Positions 8,878 to 17,765 are shown, counted from the first letter of the stretch. The stretch: DNA of 64,000 nt from Bradyrhizobium viridifuturi (GCF_001238275.1 NZ_LGTB01000015.1:1-64000), one strand, 5' to 3'. A program made the numbers and translations. The notes: generated by a model from the letters alone, not told the origin.

Positions 8878-10623
8878 ATGGCGCTGACGGCAACGATGTC
8901 GCGACGGCTGTTTGCCGCTCTCCTTGTGATCGGCATCGCGTCGCCAGCCCTCGGCCAGGTTCAGCGTCGGGCCTACGAGCCGTCCGCCACTGATGCACCT
9001 CACAGCGTCAGCGCCGAACACGGCATGGTGGTGGCGCAGGAGAAGCTCGCCGCGCGGGTCGGCGCCGACATCCTGCGGCAGGGCGGCAATGCGGTCGACG
9101 CCGCGGTTGCCACCGGCTTTGCGATGGCAGTGACCTATCCGCGCGCCGGCAATATCGGCGGCGGCGGTTTCATGGTGATCCATCTCGCCGGCCGTAACGA
9201 GGATGTCGCGATCGATTATCGCGAGACCGCGCCGCAGGCCGCAACCCGCGACATGTTCCTGAATGCTGAGGGCAAGCCCGATCCCGACAAGTCGCGCAAC
9301 TCCGCGCTCGCGATCGGCGTGCCCGGCACGGTCGCAGGCCTTGCGCTGGCGTTGGAGAAATACGGCTCCGGCAGGTTCACGCTGGCGCAGATCCTCAAGC
9401 CCGCGATCGATCTCGCACGAGACGGCTTCATCGTCACCGACGATACATCCGACACGCTGGCTGACATGTATCGCCGCATGTCGCGCTGGCCCAGCTCTGC
9501 CAAGACGTTCTCGCACGCCGACGGCACACCGCTGCGTGAGGGCGATCGCCTGATCCAGGGCGATCTCGCCGGCGTATTGACCGCGATTGCCGAACAGGGC
9601 CCGCGCGGCTTCTACGAAGGTGCCGTCGCCGAGAAGCTGGTCAGCGGAATCAAGACTGCCGGCGGCATCTTCGCGCTTGAGGATCTGAAATCCTACCAGC
9701 CGGTGATCCGTACGCCGGTCCGCGGCACCTATCGCGGCTATGACATCGTCTCGATGCCGCAGCCCTCGTCCGGCGGCGTCGTGCTGCTGGAGATCCTCAA
9801 CATCCTCGAAGGCTTCCCGATGTCGGACATGAAGCAGGGCTCGGCCGCTTCGCTGCATGTCATGATCGAGGCGATGAAGCGGGCCTATGCCGATCGCGCC
9901 CGCTATCTCGGCGATCCCGCTTTCGTCGAGGCGCCGACGCAATTGCTGGTCGACAAGGACTATGCCGCCAGGCAGCGCGCGACCATCGATCTTGCCCGGG
10001 CCACGCCCTGGACCGACGTGCGCAATGCCAAGCAACCGCACGAGGGCGACAACACCACGCATTACTCGGTCGTCGATGCCAGCGGCAACGCCGTCAGCAA
10101 CACCTACACGCTGAACTTCCCGTATGGCGTCGGTCTCGTCGCCGACGGCACCGGCGTGCTGCTCAACAACGAGCTCGACGATTTCACCGCCGCGCCCGGC
10201 GCCTCCAACGCGTTCGGCTTGGTCGGCTTCGAGGCCAATCTGCCGGGACCCGGCAAGCGACCGCTGTCGTCGATGTCGCCGACCATCGTACTGAAGGACG
10301 GCAAGCCGGTGCTGGTGACGGGATCGCCGGGCGGCAGCCGCATCATATCAGCGGTGACGCAGATCATCGTCGACGTCATCGACTACAGGATGGACATCGC
10401 GGCTGCGGTCGCCGCGCCCCGCATGCACCATCAATGGCTGCCCGACGAGGTCCGGATCGAGCGCGGCTTTCCCGACGAGGTGCTCGCCGATCTGCGCGCC
10501 AAGGGGCATAAGCTGGTCGAGCCGCTCGGCTACTCCTCCGCGAACTCGATCGTGGTCACGACCAATGGTCTGCTCGGCGCGCCCGATCCGCGCACGCGGG
10601 GCTCGGAAGCTGCGGGGTACTAA
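8878..10623 (+). CDS. ggt: Gamma-glutamyltransferase, periplasmic
   Basis: Hydrolyses or transfers the gamma-glutamyl group of glutathione and related peptides. A signal peptide is visible (MSRRLFAALLVIGIASPALG). The precursor self-cleaves before a threonine in NTTHYSVVD (Thr near residue 393), which becomes the nucleophile of the small subunit. Other family motifs are GGNAVDAAVATGF near the N-terminus and PLSSMSPTIV followed by GSPGGSRIISA in the small subunit. Full length (581 residues) is typical. It is divergent from the UMF1 transporter with a 113-bp shared promoter region. Start ATG 8878 is used; ATG 8896 is possible. Confidence 0.93.
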   Translation: MALTATMSRRLFAALLVIGIASPALGQVQRRAYEPSATDAPHSVSAEHGMVVAQEKLAARVGADILRQGGNAVDAAVATGFAMAVTYPRAGNIGGGGFMVIHLAGRNEDVAIDYRETAPQAATRDMFLNAEGKPDPDKSRNSALAIGVPGTVAGLALALEKYGSGRFTLAQILKPAIDLARDGFIVTDDTSDTLADMYRRMSRWPSSAKTFSHADGTPLREGDRLIQGDLAGVLTAIAEQGPRGFYEGAVAEKLVSGIKTAGGIFALEDLKSYQPVIRTPVRGTYRGYDIVSMPQPSSGGVVLLEILNILEGFPMSDMKQGSAASLHVMIEAMKRAYADRARYLGDPAFVEAPTQLLVDKDYAARQRATIDLARATPWTDVRNAKQPHEGDNTTHYSVVDASGNAVSNTYTLNFPYGVGLVADGTGVLLNNELDDFTAAPGASNAFGLVGFEANLPGPGKRPLSSMSPTIVLKDGKPVLVTGSPGGSRIISAVTQIIVDVIDYRMDIAAAVAAPRMHHQWLPDEVRIERGFPDEVLADLRAKGHKLVEPLGYSSANSIVVTTNGLLGAPDPRTRGSEAAGY

Positions 10624-10726
10624 AGGCGGCTTTGCCCTGCCTGCGACATCGCGATAGATTGGCGGTCCGCGCAATTCCGGCCGCGGATCGCAAAGAGCCG
10701 GTGAATGATTTCTCCGGGGAACGCGC

Positions 10727-12025
10727 ATGAGCACGGCCGAAGCCAAACCGATTGAAGTTGCAGAGATCGAGGACACCAGCCTCCTCGCCTTCTATCGTGA
10801 CATGAATCTGCAGGAGCGTCGCACGTTCTGGGCCTGCGCCTCGGGCTGGACGCTCGACGGCATGGATTTCATGATCTATCCGCTCGTGATCGGCACCATC
10901 ATCACGCTGTGGAAGGTCGATGCCGGCACCGCCGGGCTAGCCGGCACCGTGACGCTGCTGGCCTCCGCGGTCGGCGGCTGGCTCGGTGGCTATCTCTCCG
11001 ACCGGATCGGGCGGGTGAAGACGCTGCAGCTCACCATCATCTGGTTCTCGTTCTTCTCGCTGGTCTGCGCCGTGGTGCAGAATTTCGACCAGCTGCTGAT
11101 CGCCCGCGCGCTGCTCGGCCTCGGCTTCGGCGGGGAGTGGGCGGCCGGCGCGGTGCTGATCGGCGAGGCGATCCGGCCGCAATATCGCGGCCGCGCGGTC
11201 GGCTCGGTGCAATCGGGCTGGGCGATCGGCTGGGGCCTTGCGGTGCTGGCGCAGGCGGTGCTGTTCTCGATTCTGCCTGCGGAGAACGCCTGGCGCTGGA
11301 TGTTCGTGATCGGCGCGCTGCCGGCGCTGCTGGTGTTCTATCTGCGCCGCTATGTCACCGAGCCGGAAATATCAGCCGCGACGATGGCGCAGCACCAGGC
11401 ATCCGGCACCGGGCCCGCCGCATTGTGGGAGATCTTCCAGGGTCCGATCCTGAAGACCACCTTGCTGGCCTCGCTGGTCGGCACCGGCATGCAGGGCGGC
11501 TACTACGCCATCACATTCTGGGTGCCGCGCTTCCTCACCACCGAACGCAAGCTCTCGGTGGTCGGCTCGACCGGCTATCTCGCGACGCTGATCATCGGTT
11601 CTTTCATCGGCTATCTGGTCGGTGCCTGGCTTGCCGACCGGATCGGCCGGCGCAACCTGTTCCTGATCTTCTCGCTCGGCGCCATCGCGGTTGTGCTGCT
11701 CTATACCCAATTGCCGCTCTCCAACGAGGTGCTGTGGGTGCTGGGCTTCCCGCTCGGCTTCTTTGCCTCGGGCTATTTCTCCGGCATGGGCGCGTTCCTG
11801 ACCGAGCTCTACCCGACCCGGCTGCGCGGCTCCGGCCAGGGCTTCTGCTACAATTTCGGCCGCGGCGTCGGCGCGCTGTTTCCGTTCCTGGTCGGCGCAC
11901 TGTCGACCACGACGACGCTCGCCAACGCGATCGCGATCTTCGCGGTGGCGGCCTATGCCGTGTTCTTCATCGCCGCCTACGCGCTGCCGGAAACCCGCGG
12001 CCGCGTGCTGCAAGCGGGTGGGTAG
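10727..12025 (+). CDS. MFS transporter (sugar/aromatic acid type)
   Basis: A 432-residue major facilitator with twelve hydrophobic segments. The GWTLDGMDFMIYPLVIG start and the loop 2-3 motif GGYLSDRIGRVKTL resemble the sugar-porter-like and aromatic acid:H+ symporter families, and the repeat motif AWLADRIGRRNLF appears at the half-way point. YPTRLRGSGQGFCYNFGR near the C-terminal third is also typical of this group. Substrate cannot be inferred: the neighbours are a gamma-glutamyltransferase upstream and an HSDL2-like reductase downstream, neither clearly linked. Ribosome site GGGGAACG precedes ATG 10727. Confidence 0.85.
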   Translation: MSTAEAKPIEVAEIEDTSLLAFYRDMNLQERRTFWACASGWTLDGMDFMIYPLVIGTIITLWKVDAGTAGLAGTVTLLASAVGGWLGGYLSDRIGRVKTLQLTIIWFSFFSLVCAVVQNFDQLLIARALLGLGFGGEWAAGAVLIGEAIRPQYRGRAVGSVQSGWAIGWGLAVLAQAVLFSILPAENAWRWMFVIGALPALLVFYLRRYVTEPEISAATMAQHQASGTGPAALWEIFQGPILKTTLLASLVGTGMQGGYYAITFWVPRFLTTERKLSVVGSTGYLATLIIGSFIGYLVGAWLADRIGRRNLFLIFSLGAIAVVLLYTQLPLSNEVLWVLGFPLGFFASGYFSGMGAFLTELYPTRLRGSGQGFCYNFGRGVGALFPFLVGALSTTTTLANAIAIFAVAAYAVFFIAAYALPETRGRVLQAGG

Positions 12026-12058
12026 AAGTGAGCACGACCGCTCAGCTTGCGCCGCTTC

Positions 12059-12197
12059 GCCTCTCCCCTCGTGGGAGGGGCCGGATTGCGTCGGCGGATG
12101 CAATCCGGGTGAGAGGTCGCGGTCTCTCCATGCGATGCGCCGGGCGGAGAGATACCCCCTCACCCCAACCCTCTCCCACAAGGGGAGAGGGAGCCTG
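12059..12197. repeat. Intergenic repeat with nested inverted arms
   Basis: Three nested features: CTCTCCCCTCGTGGGAGGGG at the left, GGATTGCGTCGGCGGATGCAATCC in the middle, and CCTCTCCCACAAGGGGAGAGG at the right. Short purine/pyrimidine hairpins of this kind are widespread between genes of Bradyrhizobium relatives. A small related hairpin lies at 35099-35124. Confidence 0.6.
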
Positions 12198-12229
12198 ACA
12201 TGGTGCGTCCCTGACTGGAGGTTACTGCC

Positions 12230-13105
12230 ATGACATCGCTGAAGGGCAAGACGCTGTTCATCTCGGGTGCGAGCCGCGGCATCGGGCTCGCGATTGCGCT
12301 CCGCGCCGCGCGTGACGGCGCCAATGTCGCGATCGCGGCGAAGACCGCCGAGCCGCATCCCAAGCTGAAGGGCACGATCTACACCGCTGCCGACGAGGTC
12401 CGCGCCGCCGGCGGCAAGGCGTTGCCCGTCATCTGCGACATCAGGGACGAGGCGCAGGTGATGGCGGCGATCGAGCAGACCGTCGCCGAATTCGGCGGCA
12501 TCGACGTCTGCGTCAACAATGCCAGCGCGATCAGCCTGACCAATTCGCAGGCCACCGACATGAAGCGCTACGACCTCATGATGGGGATCAACACCCGCGG
12601 CACCTTCATGGTGTCGAAGTACTGCATTCCGCATCTGAAGAAGGCGGAGAATCCGCACATCCTGATGCTGTCGCCGCCGCTCGACATGAAGACGAAATGG
12701 TTCGAGCACTCGACCGCCTACACGATGGCGAAATTCGGCATGAGCATGTGCGTGCTCGGGCTGGCGGGCGAGCTGAAATCGGCCGGCGTCGCGGTCAACG
12801 CGCTGTGGCCGCGCACCACGATCGCAACCGCCGCAGTCGGCAATCTGCTCGGCGGCGATGCCATGATGCGCGCGAGCCGCACCCCCGCGATCATGGGCGA
12901 TGCGGCCTACGCGATCATCACCCGGCCGTCGCGCGAATTCAGCGGGCATTTCTGCATCGACGACAAGGTGCTCTATGCCAACGGCGTGCGCGACTTCGAG
13001 CCCTATCGCGTCGATCCATCGGTGCCGCTGATGTCGGATTTCTTCGTGCCTGACGACGATGTGCCGCCGCCCGGCGTCACCGTGCAGGCACTGCCCGCGC
13101 GCTGA
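12230..13105 (+). CDS. Short-chain dehydrogenase, HSDL2-like
   Basis: A 291-residue NAD(P)-dependent SDR. The glycine-rich nucleotide site is SGASRGIGLAIA near residue 12; the catalytic Tyr and Lys are in TAYTMAKFGMS. The insert AAKTAEPHPKLKGTIYTAADEV and the loop PRTTIATAAV are hallmarks of the HSDL2 (hydroxysteroid dehydrogenase-like 2) subfamily, whose human member is peroxisomal and acts in lipid metabolism. The exact substrate is unknown. A good ribosome site (GGAG at 12217) precedes ATG 12230. Confidence 0.88.
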   Translation: MTSLKGKTLFISGASRGIGLAIALRAARDGANVAIAAKTAEPHPKLKGTIYTAADEVRAAGGKALPVICDIRDEAQVMAAIEQTVAEFGGIDVCVNNASAISLTNSQATDMKRYDLMMGINTRGTFMVSKYCIPHLKKAENPHILMLSPPLDMKTKWFEHSTAYTMAKFGMSMCVLGLAGELKSAGVAVNALWPRTTIATAAVGNLLGGDAMMRASRTPAIMGDAAYAIITRPSREFSGHFCIDDKVLYANGVRDFEPYRVDPSVPLMSDFFVPDDDVPPPGVTVQALPAR

Positions 13106-13106
13106 G

Positions 13107-13442
13107 CTACACTGCGGACGCATTGAGTTGCGCGCGCCAGTGCGCCACGCGCTCCTTGAGCAGCGTGTCGCGCACATAGGCGAGCTCCTCGTCCTCGATC
13201 CGCTCCAGCATTTCGAGCGACAGATTGTACGCGCCATGCGCCGCCCAGCTACGCTGCAATTCGGCATTGCGATGGTTGCCCATCCGTAGCGTGAACCAGA
13301 TGCGGTTCGCGATCTTGTCGAGATCGAGCGCCTGCCCGACCCAGACCTCACCTGTCGCGCGGCAGCGGATCGCGAACACGCCGGCAACGCTCGCGCGCTT
13401 CTTGTAGTCGGCAATGGCCTGCTTGCGGTCCTCGATCTTCAT
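13107..13442 (-). CDS. GIY-YIG nuclease family protein (small)
   Basis: A 111-residue protein whose GVFAIRCRATGEVWVGQALDL resembles the GIY-YIG core, with the second motif degenerate (VWVGQ). Small stand-alone members of this kind are common in alphaproteobacteria and their activity is unproven. An Arg (NRIWFTLRMG) is present where the family has its catalytic arginine, but I cannot identify the Glu with certainty. Start ATG 13442 is divergent from the DUF1330 gene, and the spacer carries two CCGGGTA repeats and a sigma70-like promoter (see those entries). Confidence 0.7.
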   Translation of the reverse strand: MKIEDRKQAIADYKKRASVAGVFAIRCRATGEVWVGQALDLDKIANRIWFTLRMGNHRNAELQRSWAAHGAYNLSLEMLERIEDEELAYVRDTLLKERVAHWRAQLNASAV

Positions 13443-13470
13443 GGCTGCTCCTGTCGTGTCGCAGCATTTA

Positions 13471-13508
13471 TATCCGGGTATTATTGACAAAGCAATTATG
13501 CCCGGGTA
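13471..13508. promoter_or_regulatory. Pair of CCGGGTA repeats, candidate operator
   Basis: CCGGGTA occurs at 13474-13480 (in TATCCGGGTA, one mismatch from a palindrome) and again at 13502-13508 (in CCCGGGTAAA), 28 bp apart. The first lies just upstream of the -35 box of the predicted promoter and the second overlaps its -10. The same core on the other strand, TTACCC(C/G)G, is repeated between the next pair of divergent genes at 14724-14741. Confidence 0.45.
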
Positions 13509-13512
13509 AAAA
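13484..13512 (+). promoter_or_regulatory. Sigma70-type promoter for the DUF1330 gene
   Basis: A perfect TTGACA at 13484-13489, a 17-bp spacer, then TAAAAA at 13507-13512. The expected transcript start would leave a leader of about 23 bases before ATG 13542. The -35 fits the consensus fully and the -10 matches in four of six positions. Confidence 0.5.
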
Positions 13513-13541
13513 TCGCTCCGCAGCACAATGGGACGGCCAAC

Positions 13542-13967
13542 ATGGACACCACCTGCTATCTCGAGCCGACCTGGAACGCCGGACGCGACTTTGCCCAGCG
13601 CGAGATCACGGGCGAGCTGGTGATGCTCAATTTGCTGCGGTTCCGCGAGATCGCCGATTATTCGCAAGACCCCGAGCTCGCCCCGCCGCGGCCGATATCC
13701 GGCGCGGAGGCGTACGACCGCTATGTCGCCCACACGCTGCCGCATCTGCAGAAGAGCGGCGGCGACATCCTGTTCATGGGCGACGGCGGGGCGTTCCTGA
13801 TCGGGCCCGAAGCCGAGCGCTGGGACCGCGCGATGCTGATCCGGCAGAAGAGCCGCGGTGCATTTCTCGCCTTCGCGGTAGCGGAGGCTTATCTGGCCGG
13901 CATCGGGCATCGCACCGCGGCGCTCGCCGATTCACGGCTGCTGCCGCTGGTCAAGCTGCCGCGATGA
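13542..13967 (+). CDS. DUF1330 domain-containing protein
   Basis: A 141-residue soluble protein of the DUF1330 ferredoxin-like family. Typical elements are ELVMLNLLRFREIADY at the N-terminus and a dimeric alpha/beta barrel pattern ending in RTAALADSRLLPL. No catalytic function is established for the family. It lies between a divergent GIY-YIG gene and a convergent GST gene. Expression is probably driven by the TTGACA promoter at 13484, with regulation by whatever binds the CCGGGTA repeats. Confidence 0.82.
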   Translation: MDTTCYLEPTWNAGRDFAQREITGELVMLNLLRFREIADYSQDPELAPPRPISGAEAYDRYVAHTLPHLQKSGGDILFMGDGGAFLIGPEAERWDRAMLIRQKSRGAFLAFAVAEAYLAGIGHRTAALADSRLLPLVKLPR

Positions 13968-13975
13968 GCGCGCTG

Positions 13976-14641
13976 TCAGCGACCGACCTCGTACGGCCCG
14001 CCCTTCTCCAGGGCCCGCGCATAGGCCGGCCGGGCGTGGATGCGCTCGAGGAACGCAACGCATCGGGGGTGGCCGTCCTCGAGCCCGCCGCGCGCCGCGG
14101 CCGCCTCCAGCGGAAAGCTCATCTCGATATCGGCGCCGGAGAATTCGTTGCCGGCGAACCATTCGCTCTTGCCGAGTTCGCTTTCCCAGTAAGCCATGTG
14201 CTGCTTGATCTGGGGGATGACCAGCGTGGACAGCGCCTGGTTCGACACCTTGCGCACCAGCGGCCGCAGCAGCGCCGGTGCGCGCTTCGGCATCAGCGTG
14301 AACAGCAGCTTCAGCAGCAGCGGCGTCATCGCCGAGCCTTCGGCGTAGTGCAGCCAATAGGTGTAGCGCAGCCGCTCCGGCGTATCGGCCGGCGGGATCA
14401 GGCGCCCGTTGCCGTAGGTCGCGATGATGTATTCGAGGATCGCGCCGGACTCCGCGATGGTGTTGCCGTTGTCGGTGACGACGGGCGACTTGCCGAGCGG
14501 ATGGATTGCGCGCAGCTCCTTCGGCGCCCGCATGTCGGGCTGCCGCTGGTAGCGAACGATCTCGTAGGGCACGCCCAATTCCTCGAGCAGCCACAGCACG
14601 CGCTGTGAGCGGGAATTGTTGAGGTGGTGAACCGTCAGCAT
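13976..14641 (-). CDS. Glutathione S-transferase family protein
   Basis: A 221-residue cytosolic GST. The thioredoxin-fold N-terminal domain has VHHLNNSRSQRVLWLLEELG and the cis-proline/ESGAILEYI pattern (GKSPVVTDNGNTIAESGAIL), where the ES pair contacts the glutathione gamma-glutamyl group. The C-terminal helical domain has the N-capping box FSGADIEMSF. I start at ATG 14641, before MLTVHHL; the frame is open further upstream but that part is not GST-like. It converges on the DUF1330 gene and is divergent from DUF2239. Confidence 0.9.
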   Translation of the reverse strand: MLTVHHLNNSRSQRVLWLLEELGVPYEIVRYQRQPDMRAPKELRAIHPLGKSPVVTDNGNTIAESGAILEYIIATYGNGRLIPPADTPERLRYTYWLHYAEGSAMTPLLLKLLFTLMPKRAPALLRPLVRKVSNQALSTLVIPQIKQHMAYWESELGKSEWFAGNEFSGADIEMSFPLEAAAARGGLEDGHPRCVAFLERIHARPAYARALEKGGPYEVGR

Positions 14642-14723
14642 GGGCGTCCTCTCAAATGTCAGCGCAATCGGGCGGCGTTTGGTGCCAGCCCGGCGCAAGA
14701 AAGTCGAGGCGCGCGCGGCTGGA

Positions 14724-14741
14724 TTACCCCGAATTACCCGG
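14724..14741. promoter_or_regulatory. Tandem TTACCCSG repeats, candidate operator
   Basis: TTACCCCG at 14724-14731 and TTACCCGG at 14734-14741 form a direct repeat with a 10-bp period, one helical turn, in the 130-bp space between the divergent GST and DUF2239 genes. The core matches the CCGGGTA repeats at 13474 and 13502 read on the other strand. Confidence 0.45.
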
Positions 14742-14771
14742 CAATATGCCGCGCAACCGAAGAGATCAGCG

Positions 14772-15359
14772 ATGAACCCAGCCTATGTCGCCTTTCAGAA
14801 CGAGCACCGCATCGCCGCCGGTGACCTCCCGGAGGTCGCCCGCGCGGCCAAGCAGCTGCTCGACCGGCACACGGATGCCGCGGTCCTGGTGTTCAACGGC
14901 CGCACCTCGGCGCTGGTCGATATCGACTTCCGCGGCTCGATCGACGACGTGCTGGCGCGGCTGCCCATGCCCGCCCTTCCGCTCGACGAGGAGCCGGCGG
15001 AGCCGGCCGCGCCGCGCGGGCCGGGACGGCCAAAGCTTGGCGTCGTCGCGCGCGAGATCACGCTGTTGCCGCGACATTGGGACTGGCTCGCGCAGCAGAA
15101 AGGCGGCGCGTCGGTTGCGATCCGCAAGCTGGTCGACGAGGCGCGACGCTCCAGCGGCGACAGGGACCGCACGCGCAGCGCGCAGGATGCCGCCTATCGC
15201 TTCATGACCACAATGGCCGGCAACCGGCCGCATTACGAAGAGGCGATCCGCGCGCTGTTCGCGCACGACCGGCGCCGCTTCACGACGCTGATCGCGGACT
15301 GGCCGGCTGATATCCGCGACCACGCGGTCAGCCTCGCCTATACCGATCAAGCGGACTGA
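14772..15359 (+). CDS. DUF2239 family protein
   Basis: A 195-residue protein matching the DUF2239 family (YVAFQNEHRIAAGD..., FNGRTSALVDIDFRGS, GRPKLGVVAREITLLPRHWDWL). The middle contains an AT-hook-like GPGRPKLG and a region that reads like a small helical DNA-binding unit (RHWDWLAQQKGGASVAIRKLVDEAR). The family has no assigned function. Transcription probably starts in the short space shared with the GST gene. Start ATG 14772 follows AGAGATCAG. Confidence 0.8.
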   Translation: MNPAYVAFQNEHRIAAGDLPEVARAAKQLLDRHTDAAVLVFNGRTSALVDIDFRGSIDDVLARLPMPALPLDEEPAEPAAPRGPGRPKLGVVAREITLLPRHWDWLAQQKGGASVAIRKLVDEARRSSGDRDRTRSAQDAAYRFMTTMAGNRPHYEEAIRALFAHDRRRFTTLIADWPADIRDHAVSLAYTDQAD

Positions 15360-15399
15360 TCCGTTTTGAATAGTCTGGATGAGTAACCTCAACCGAGAT

Positions 15400-15521
15400 G
15401 TCGTCCCTGCGAAAGCAGGGACCCATAACCACTAGTCCAAGTTGTTGTGCGATGCCGGGACGACGAGTCTCTTTCGCAAAACCCGCCGCGGAGTATGGGT
15501 CCCTGCTTTCGCAGGGACGAC
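15400..15521. repeat. Intergenic inverted-repeat element, copy C
   Basis: Same family as copies A and B, with left arm GTCGTCCCTGCGAAAGCAGG and its inverted partner at 15494-15521. Read as protein it gives SSLRKQGPI, a translation that often contaminates gene predictions. It lies directly in front of the MATE gene. Confidence 0.8.
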
Positions 15522-15580
15522 AGCGGTGTTGTTGCCCGACCTACTCACTAAGCCGCACACGCTATTTCTGGAATCCCAAC

Positions 15581-16924
15581 GTGCCCAAGTCCCCGTCCCT
15601 CCGCAAAGCCTTCATGTCGTTCCTGGCGCCGATGCTGCTGAGCAATGTGCTGCAATCACTGTTCGGCACACTCAATGGCGTCTATCTCGGCCAGATGATC
15701 GGGGTCGACGCGCTGGCCGCGGCATCAGTGTTCTTCCCGGTGATGTTCTTCTTCATCTCCTTCGTGATCGGCCTCAGCGCGGGCGCCTCCGTCATGATCG
15801 GCCAGGCCTGGGGCGCCGGCGAGCTCGACCGGGTGAAGGCCGTTGCCGGCACCACGATGACGGTGACGCTGCTGCTCGCGCTGGCGATCGCAATCCTCGG
15901 CGGCCTGTTCGCCCGTCCGCTCTTGATCGCGCTCGCCACGCCGTCAGACGTGCTCGACGCCGCGGTGTCCTATGCACGGATCATGATGATCGCGATGCCG
16001 GTGACCTTCGCATTCCTGCTGCTCGCGGCGATGATGCGCGGCGTCGGCGACACCGTGACGCCGCTGGTGGCACTGACGGTCTCGACCGTCACCGGCCTCG
16101 TGGTGACGCCCGCGCTGATCCGCGGCTCGCTCGGCCTGCCGATGCTCGGCGTCGCCAGTGCTGCGATTGCCTCCGCCGTCTCCGGCGTCGTCACGCTGCT
16201 CTGGCTGCATGTCCATATGCTCAGGCACAAGCATCCGCTCGCGTTCGACGCGGCGTTCCTGCGCGCGATGCGGCCGAACGGCGCGCTGCTGCGCATCGTG
16301 CTGCGGCTCGGCATTCCGACCGCGATCGGCATGGTGGTGGTCTCGCTCGCCGAACTGGTGCTGCTCGGCCTCGTCAACGGCTTCGGCTCCGACGCCACTG
16401 CCGCCTACGGCGCGGTCAACCAGGTGATCGGCTATGTGCAGTTTCCGGCGATCTCGATCGCGATATCGGTGTCGATCTTCGGCGCACAGGCGATCGGCCG
16501 CGGCGATTCCAACCGGGTCGGCGCCATCGTCAGGACCGGGATCGAGATGAACCTGTGGCTCACCGGCGGGCTGGTGCTGCTCGGCTATCTCTTTGCGCGG
16601 CCGCTGATGGGCTTCTTCATCACGGACAGCGCCGTGCTCGCGCTCGCCGAGCAGCTGCTGTACATCGTGCTGTGGAGCATGGTGCTGTTCGGCATGGCGA
16701 CGGTGTTTTCGGGCGCGATGCGCGCCGGCGGCACGGTGTGGATGCCGCTGCTGATCTCGACCCTTGCGATCGCGGTGGTCGAGGTGCCGGTCGCGACGCT
16801 GCTGAGCCGCGCCATCGGCATCAGCGGCATCTGGATCGCCTATCCCGTCACCTTCGCAACCATGTTCTTCTTGCAGATGGCCTATTACGCCTGGTATGGC
16901 GCAAGCAGACCATCAAACGGCTGA
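15581..16924 (+). CDS. MATE family multidrug efflux transporter
   Basis: A 447-residue inner-membrane exporter of the MATE family, which exchanges cationic drugs for H+ or Na+. About twelve hydrophobic segments are visible in two similar halves; the first carries LSNVLQSLFGTLNGVYLGQMIGVDALAA and the second GIPTAIGMVVVSLAELVLL with VNQVIGYVQFPAISIAISVSIFGAQ. I start at GTG 15581 (PKSPSLRKAFMSFL); the open frame reaches back to 15398 but that part encodes the repeat element. ATG 15614 is an alternative start. Confidence 0.85.
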   Translation: MPKSPSLRKAFMSFLAPMLLSNVLQSLFGTLNGVYLGQMIGVDALAAASVFFPVMFFFISFVIGLSAGASVMIGQAWGAGELDRVKAVAGTTMTVTLLLALAIAILGGLFARPLLIALATPSDVLDAAVSYARIMMIAMPVTFAFLLLAAMMRGVGDTVTPLVALTVSTVTGLVVTPALIRGSLGLPMLGVASAAIASAVSGVVTLLWLHVHMLRHKHPLAFDAAFLRAMRPNGALLRIVLRLGIPTAIGMVVVSLAELVLLGLVNGFGSDATAAYGAVNQVIGYVQFPAISIAISVSIFGAQAIGRGDSNRVGAIVRTGIEMNLWLTGGLVLLGYLFARPLMGFFITDSAVLALAEQLLYIVLWSMVLFGMATVFSGAMRAGGTVWMPLLISTLAIAVVEVPVATLLSRAIGISGIWIAYPVTFATMFFLQMAYYAWYGASRPSNG

Positions 16925-17040
16925 TTTGACATCGCGCACTGCTGCTCACATGATGAGTATCATATTCTACCGATGGCGCCCGCGGCAGCAGGCCCATGCT
17001 ACAATGAGCTCAAGCCAAACAAGCCGAGGGAGAGACCGCC

Positions 17041-17646
17041 GTGAGCGCAAATCCGCAATTCCTGTTCGATTTCGGCAGCCCCAACGCTTTCCTCAGCCAT
17101 GAGGCGATCCCGGCGATCGAACAGCGCACCGGCGTCAAATTCGAGTATGTGCCGGTCCTGCTCGGCGGCATCTTCAAGGCCACCAACAACAAGTCGCCGG
17201 CCGAGACGCTCGCGGGCGTCAAGAACAAGCCCGAGTTCATGAAGATCGAGACCGAGCGCTTTCTCAAGCGCTTCAACGTCAAGCCGTACACCTGGAACCC
17301 GTTCTTCCCGGTCAACACGCTGAACTTGATGCGCGCGGCGGTCGCCGCCCAGTTCGAGGGCATGTTCGAGAAATACGTCGAGGCCGCCTTCCACCATATG
17401 TGGGTCGAGCCGAAGAAGATGGACGACCCGGAAATCGCCGGCAAAGCGCTCGCGTCTTCCGGCCTGGATGCCGCAAAACTGTTCGCCCGCGCGCAGGACG
17501 CCGACGTCAAGGGCAAGCTGATCGAATACACCCAGTCGGCCGTCGAGCGCGGCGCGTTCGGCTCGCCGACCTTCTTCGTCGGCAAGGAGATCTTCTTCGG
17601 CAAGGAGCAGCTGCGCGAAGTCGAGGAACTGGTGTCGGGAAAGTGA
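17041..17646 (+). CDS. 2-hydroxychromene-2-carboxylate isomerase-like protein (DsbA/kappa-GST fold)
   Basis: A 201-residue member of the HCCA isomerase family, a glutathione-dependent DsbA-like fold first known from naphthalene breakdown. The N-terminal FLFDFGSPNAFLS holds the Ser (residue 13) that replaces the DsbA cysteine, and the C-terminal AFGSPTFFVGKEIFFGKEQL is the cis-proline and second-strand region. Without other naphthalene genes nearby a role in general glutathione-linked metabolism is as likely as true HCCA turnover. Start GTG 17041 follows GGGAGAG. Confidence 0.85.
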   Translation: MSANPQFLFDFGSPNAFLSHEAIPAIEQRTGVKFEYVPVLLGGIFKATNNKSPAETLAGVKNKPEFMKIETERFLKRFNVKPYTWNPFFPVNTLNLMRAAVAAQFEGMFEKYVEAAFHHMWVEPKKMDDPEIAGKALASSGLDAAKLFARAQDADVKGKLIEYTQSAVERGAFGSPTFFVGKEIFFGKEQLREVEELVSGK

Positions 17647-17765
17647 GATGAGCTGACGGCGAATAGCGAGTAGCGAGTAGCCGGTTCAGACCCCTATCTA
17701 TTCCCCACTGCCCATTCGCTATTCGCCCCTGGCTTCCGGGCAACTACAAAGAAGGAAAAATTCCC

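Noticed and set aside
8765..8998. N-terminal extension of the UMF1 transporter
   Set aside because: It overlaps the divergent ggt gene and lacks any conserved sequence; ATG 8764 starts the conserved part.
15398..15580. N-terminal extension of the MATE transporter
   Set aside because: The extension translates repeat copy C (SSLRKQGPI) and has no membrane-transporter similarity.
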